Below are positions 59,480-64,000 of a stretch of DNA of 64,000 nucleotides, piece after piece. The position numbers were made by a program, and so were the translations under genes. Numbering within the stretch: the first letter of the stretch is position 1; every line of letters starts with the position of its first letter. The stretch covers positions 12,511,028-12,575,027 of the forward strand of contig OZ025276.1 in the NCBI GenBank assembly GCA_964019165.1, read 5' to 3'. Below the pieces are notes generated by a model. The model saw only the letters and a program-made list of their open reading frames with translations, did no database searches and had not been told where the DNA came from. Source of the DNA: Mastigias papua (taxonomy: Eukaryota > Cnidaria > Scyphozoa > Rhizostomeae > Mastigiidae).

Positions 59480-61199
59480 AGGTATATCAATGTGTGACGG
59501 GACGTCATTCTCCTTGGGCACTATATTCTCATAGCTTGCTATTCTTTACACCCTGACTGCCAGCTGAAGTCAGCTTGCTCCTAGAGTCGATGAGAGCGTA
59601 TAGCAAAATAGTCAGTTTTAGCGAAGTTTTGAAAATGCGCATTGCATGAGTATAGTGGAAATTGCATTGACACTGAACAAGATCAAAGGCATCCTATTCT
59701 TGGAAATTGTGGATAAACAGCGTGGATTTGTTTACTGCTTGCCCATTGGGCTTTTTAGCACTGTCTGTTTGTCAGTATTCAATCCGGATCTTATTTCTGT
59801 TTCACTTGCTGTCTGCTTTATTAGATTAGTACTATGTTCTTACGGGCAAGATTTCCAGGGTAACTCGATCTCAGGTCAGATATCTTCAGTATGAAGTTCC
59901 CATGCTGGGATTTAATTGATACACTTTCTTATTTGCAATTCAGAAAGTCATACGAAATTCAGCCAATTTTGAATTTCACTGGCACAGACGATGGTTATAT
60001 GAGAAATTGATAGATATAGTTGATTCAAAGGCGATTATAGGATCTGTTTATTAATTTTGCTATGAAGCTAGTGGAGCCAGTAAAAGCCAAAGGCATTTAT
60101 AAAACTGAAGGCATGGTTACTTGATGTCCGTTTTGTTGTCATTGTGGGTTTGCAAAGGTCACTGGGATGGACGATTTCTGTGAAAAATCTGGAAATACAC
60201 GGGTCATCCTGACCACTAAGATTACCAAGGCTTTTACGGTAGCAAGAGAGCATGGGTGTTCAGCTTCAAAAACTATCTATTTGATTGTTAACATAATTAT
60301 GAGAGCATTGCTATTCGGCAAAACAGGGTCGTTCAGACTCTCCATCTGTTTAGGCCTAATTGGTCTCATAGGACGAGTGTTCACTGTCCGAATCCGCACA
60401 TTCAACAGTCACACTCATTCAGAGTTCTTTTAAGTCTGCCCTGTTTTGATGTACTGAGCTCGCTTCGTATCTACAGGAACAATATGACTGGCGGAGTATC
60501 AGACAGTATGTTCTAAAAAAATATTCGGGAATATCCTGAAAAGTTCAAGTAAAAATATCATGCTCCCAAAGTTGTATCTCTCTTGCTCTTTCCTTCTCTC
60601 TTGCTCCAAATTTATATCTCTCTTGCTCTTTCCTTCTTTGAAAATGGCCAAACAAAAGCCTTTTAGTTGAAGCATCCAATAGTACGTATGAATTTTGCAC
60701 CAGAAGAAAGCTCTCGACAGTTTATAGAGCCTCACTACATAGTTCCATATCAGTCATTCCTCCGGATTGATAATAGTGAAACTTGAAATCGAATCAATGT
60801 TCTTGATCTGAAAATGAATCCGAAATCAGCATTCTGAATCTCAGCGATTGTAAATGAACTCTTAGCGGTCTGTTCTGATCACATTTAAAGATTGTGCAGA
60901 CATATCGAAATACATGTTGGGAAAAAGAAGGCTGATTGTTAAGGATTGCGGAGCGAGATTGAAACAATATCTATGACGCATATATGAAAAATGACAAGGA
61001 TTGAGCAAATGGCTACTGCCCTATGGAATACCAAAAGTGTTGATTCTTGATGACATAGAGGATTTTCACTATCTCAAAAGCTATTTGTATTGACTATGAA
61101 ATTTTCACCCCAACAGCAACTGTAAAATATTGCAAGGAATTTTGTGGACGCGTGGTAGCAAGTGTCGTATCACAGTACTGACTACACAAGGAGTTTGGG
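59480..61199. other. Unassigned intergenic DNA
   Basis: A small direct repeat (TCTCTCTTGCTCTTTCCTTC at about 60578 and 60616) is the only structure noted. Confidence 0.4.
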
Positions 61200-61985
61200 T
61201 GTGACTTTAGGTGAAAATCGTATCACAGTTTACCCACTTACTTTCCGAATGTCGTTAATCTCGTCTTCACCAAATTTATTCATTTTCTGTATAGCATCTA
61301 GAATATTTTAAGCATTTTAAGCAATTCTACTATCAATGTAAGTTTCTGCAGAAGGAGAATTTAAAAATAGTTTGCATATGAAAGGAATCAACAGAAATGG
61401 ACAAATTAATAAGACTTGGTGAACACCACACGATCTTGACCTCTTTATACCTCCTACCTGGAGGAGTATTAAGCACACTCTGTCTCTCTAGTATACTGAT
61501 ATACAGTAAGTGGGAAATTTCCGTTCAAAACTAATGGCTTTTGCATAAGTCAGAAGAATCAGCAAAAAAGGATCAAGATATGAGCCCTGAATTACACCAC
61601 AAGGCTTTTGTTTTTTAGATGTCCAATAAAGGAGTCGTCTTGCATACTCATTACATGTTACACGATATTAATTTCGGTGTTACGTTTTTATTCAAATATC
61701 ACTTCTTCCCAGCAGTCATTTAGTGTGATAGCGTAATTCGACGGTGAAATACCTTCTGCAATTCAAGAGAAGCTTGCTCTCCGTGCAATATCACTTTACT
61801 ATAGTTAACCAACACTATGATATTGTATTTGAATACGCCTCTAATAGACGGACTGAATTCCTGAAGATAGCTCCTACTATCTGCCAGGAATCTATGAACT
61901 TAAGTCATTTTGGATTCTCATCAATAGCTTTGAGAATACTGAGCCGACTGATATTGACCTATATATTGAATAATATTTAGTATTC
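61200..61985 (-). pseudogene. Heavily decayed LINE reverse transcriptase
   Basis: Minus-strand fragments appear in the right order. YRSISVGSVFSKLLMRI near 61950 corresponds to RT motif YRPIS...SK. KPCGVIQGSYLDPFLL near 61600 corresponds to GVPQGS-LGPLLF. Many stops and shifts lie between, and no YADD motif survives. Confidence 0.55.
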
Positions 61986-64000
61986 AAATTCTCAATCCTG
62001 ATCTAACGATTGGAGCTGCACTAAAAAGTTTCTCGAAGACTGTAGCGCAGACAACGTGCACAAAAGATCTCCGGCAGATGTCCAATGTTCATTATTTTTC
62101 TTGAATTAGAGCTGCATAACCTAGCTGATTTTCCACTCTTGCATGTTGAGCCTTTCCTTATGCTTACTGTAAGCTGACATTAAACGGGGATAGCCGTGAT
62201 CTGAGATGCGTATGGGGATAGCACTTTCCGCTGATAACTGATCATCTACATGATCTCATCTGATTTCGAATCAATAAGCGAATTCTACAGAATCAACATA
62301 ATGTTTCTCTTCAGCACATAGAATCACTGCCAAAAGTCCTTGGAACACCCTTTGACTGCAGCATTTTATGTGACAATTATGAGATTCCGGTAAAGTACAA
62401 CGGACTACGCCTCCCTACCCCCCAGAACAATGTTGAATTGACGGTTGTGTTAGCTGGCAATTGTATGTAAGCAATTCGACTTATTTACTGCGTATAAAAC
62501 CTGTATAAATCAACATTGTTTTCAAGTGGAGAGGGGAATGCTCACCAGCAAGGTCAAAAAATACAGTAAGTGTTCCAAGACTTTTGGCATTGATTGTAGG
62601 TATGCATAGATGGTGGAAAGCCATGAAAACTCATCTCTGTGTCGAAGGAGAGGGATGTGGTTAAAGACAGTGGGTATTTACTTTTGTGAATAATCTCTAA
62701 TCACGAGGTAGTTAAAAACAATCCTACATGAGACACGATAAAAGATACGGTGATTTTATCATAATTTTTCGAAGCCAAGAATGCTTGGGTGTCGTGACGT
62801 TGTGTATCATTGCAGATAATATACATATCAACCACAACCACTGCTTTATACAACGTCAAATGCTTTGGCTGCATGGTACAATTGCAGATTGCTGATAATA
62901 GTCCAGTGCAACTTGAATGATCAGTTTTATCTTAGCTGCTTTGTACTCTTTAAAAACACATAGACCAGAGAAGATAAAGAGGGAGAGACAGAACCTTTGC
63001 GTAGAATCAACATATTCAGATTTTTAGAGACTTTGGCAAATGCTGTTGTTATATAATATAAAAGAAATACATTTGTTGTCAGAAAGTATGTACTTCTTAA
63101 TAAATGTAAATTACAGCCCTATCCGTGCCTTTTCAATGCTTCACTCGGCAAAGGTGGGTTTTATCAAGTCAAACGCTAAGACTGATAGAACATATTGCCA
63201 ACTGCTTCTTGAGCCTTGTTGGCACTGTGAAGCTGCTGTTCAAACCCGGCCTTCAAAGTATTGCAGAAGGTGTTACATAATATTTAGTCCAGATTCGACT
63301 CTCTGTCCAACTTCTCAATAAAAAGACGCATGCGCAGTCGATACTTCACTAATGTCCACTAAAATGCATTGATTCCTGTTTTTGCTTTTACTTCCTCTTT
63401 TGTACTGAGCTTGCCTGTGCTTTCCCTTCCATTGCCTTTTCCAACTGCATGAAAAATACCGATAAGAGCCACATTATCATTAATTTTCACTATGTATGCC
63501 TCCTAATCCTGTCGTGTTATATATATATATATATATATCGTTCTATATATCGTTCCTAAAACACGTAAATCGTTCTCCGCCTTTACAGCAAAATTGAAAG
63601 CATGAAGAAGTTATAACGGACACATTGATTCTCCGTTTTTTATCACGTACCTAGTTCATTTTATTCTTTTTTCTTTTCATTTTTATTGTAATTAGCTTTT
63701 TTCGTGCAATTAGTGTAATTAGTGTAAAAATAGGGCAGGCTTGTAAATAAATTATTTTTTGTAACCTCTACCCTGTATAAACAATTTTTCAATGAAATGT
63801 CAAAACTTAAGTTAGACCATAGTATATGATTAGTCAATGTGAAACGTAAGGAAAATAAAAGCCGTAATCTGCAAAGTTCAAAAAATACCCCAAGATAAAA
63901 TCGTGAGTAGCTTGCCACCCAGTCTTGGCACTGCTGAAGGCAGCTCAACATCGTCGAGCGTATTTGGATAAAAATAATCGAGAAAGTTGGCTAGGGATTA
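61986..64000. other. Unassigned intergenic DNA
   Basis: No gene supported. A small (TA)n run is present at 63519-63538. Frames at 63040-63321 and 63661-63951 have no recognisable motifs. Confidence 0.4.

Noticed and set aside
59646..60433. Plus-strand frames of 82-88 codons
   Set aside because: They are hydrophobic but with no domain pattern and no convincing splice sites. Considered chance.

Overview
The window is animal nuclear DNA. It holds spliced genes with GT-AG introns, metazoan-type proteins (a TRPA-class ion channel, a JmjC ribosomal oxygenase, a PCNP-type nuclear protein and a YRDC-type tRNA-modification enzyme), decayed LINE retrotransposons, probable tRNA-derived SINEs, many fold-back/MITE-like elements and very long (TA)n microsatellites. 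The AT-rich, repeat-laden background and the LINE types fit a marine invertebrate, for example a cnidarian or sponge. I cannot place it more closely from sequence alone.

Layout. Positions 1-7400 are non-genic: TIR-element debris, three big TA arrays, fold-back elements and a 5'-truncated, frameshifted LINE on the minus strand with a 656-codon open RT frame. Positions 7411-10178 carry a four-exon YRDC gene (minus strand), fully reconstructable. Positions 10.5-15.3 kb are repeats. Positions 15359-26731 carry a ten-exon TRPA1-like channel gene (plus strand, about 1,090 aa, 14 ankyrin repeats, six TM segments) with one apparent frameshift in exon 4 and introns loaded with a SINE, a pogo-like element and microsatellites. 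Positions 27508-35324 carry a nine-exon RIOX1/NO66-like gene (plus strand, 607 aa). Positions 36249-39778 carry a five-exon PCNP gene (plus strand, 171 aa). From 39.9 kb to the end I find no convincing cellular gene, only LINE fragments, MITE-like hairpins, microsatellites and unassigned AT-rich DNA.

The most interesting coding observation is that the RIOX1-like protein keeps the JmjC and winged-helix framework but has lost all three iron-binding positions (H->Q, D->N, H->F) and the co-substrate lysine region, so it looks like a pseudo-oxygenase with an intact reading frame. The most interesting non-coding observations are (i) a dispersed family of short elements with inverted ends of the form CACGTTTTnTTATAAGAAA, present at about eight sites, (ii) TA arrays repeatedly bordered by CTGATGA...GAAAC (hammerhead-core-like) or ACGGATCAGAAG motifs, and (iii) a stem-loop conserved by compensating changes at the LINE 3' ends.

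The four genes are housekeeping or sensory genes and show no sign of a shared pathway. RIOX1, PCNP and YRDC act in ribosome biology, the nucleus and tRNA modification respectively. Three lie head-to-tail on the plus strand, and YRDC is divergent from the TRPA-like gene across about 5 kb. All exon boundaries were placed by hand from splice consensus, reading-phase continuity and remembered family conservation. No database search was run.
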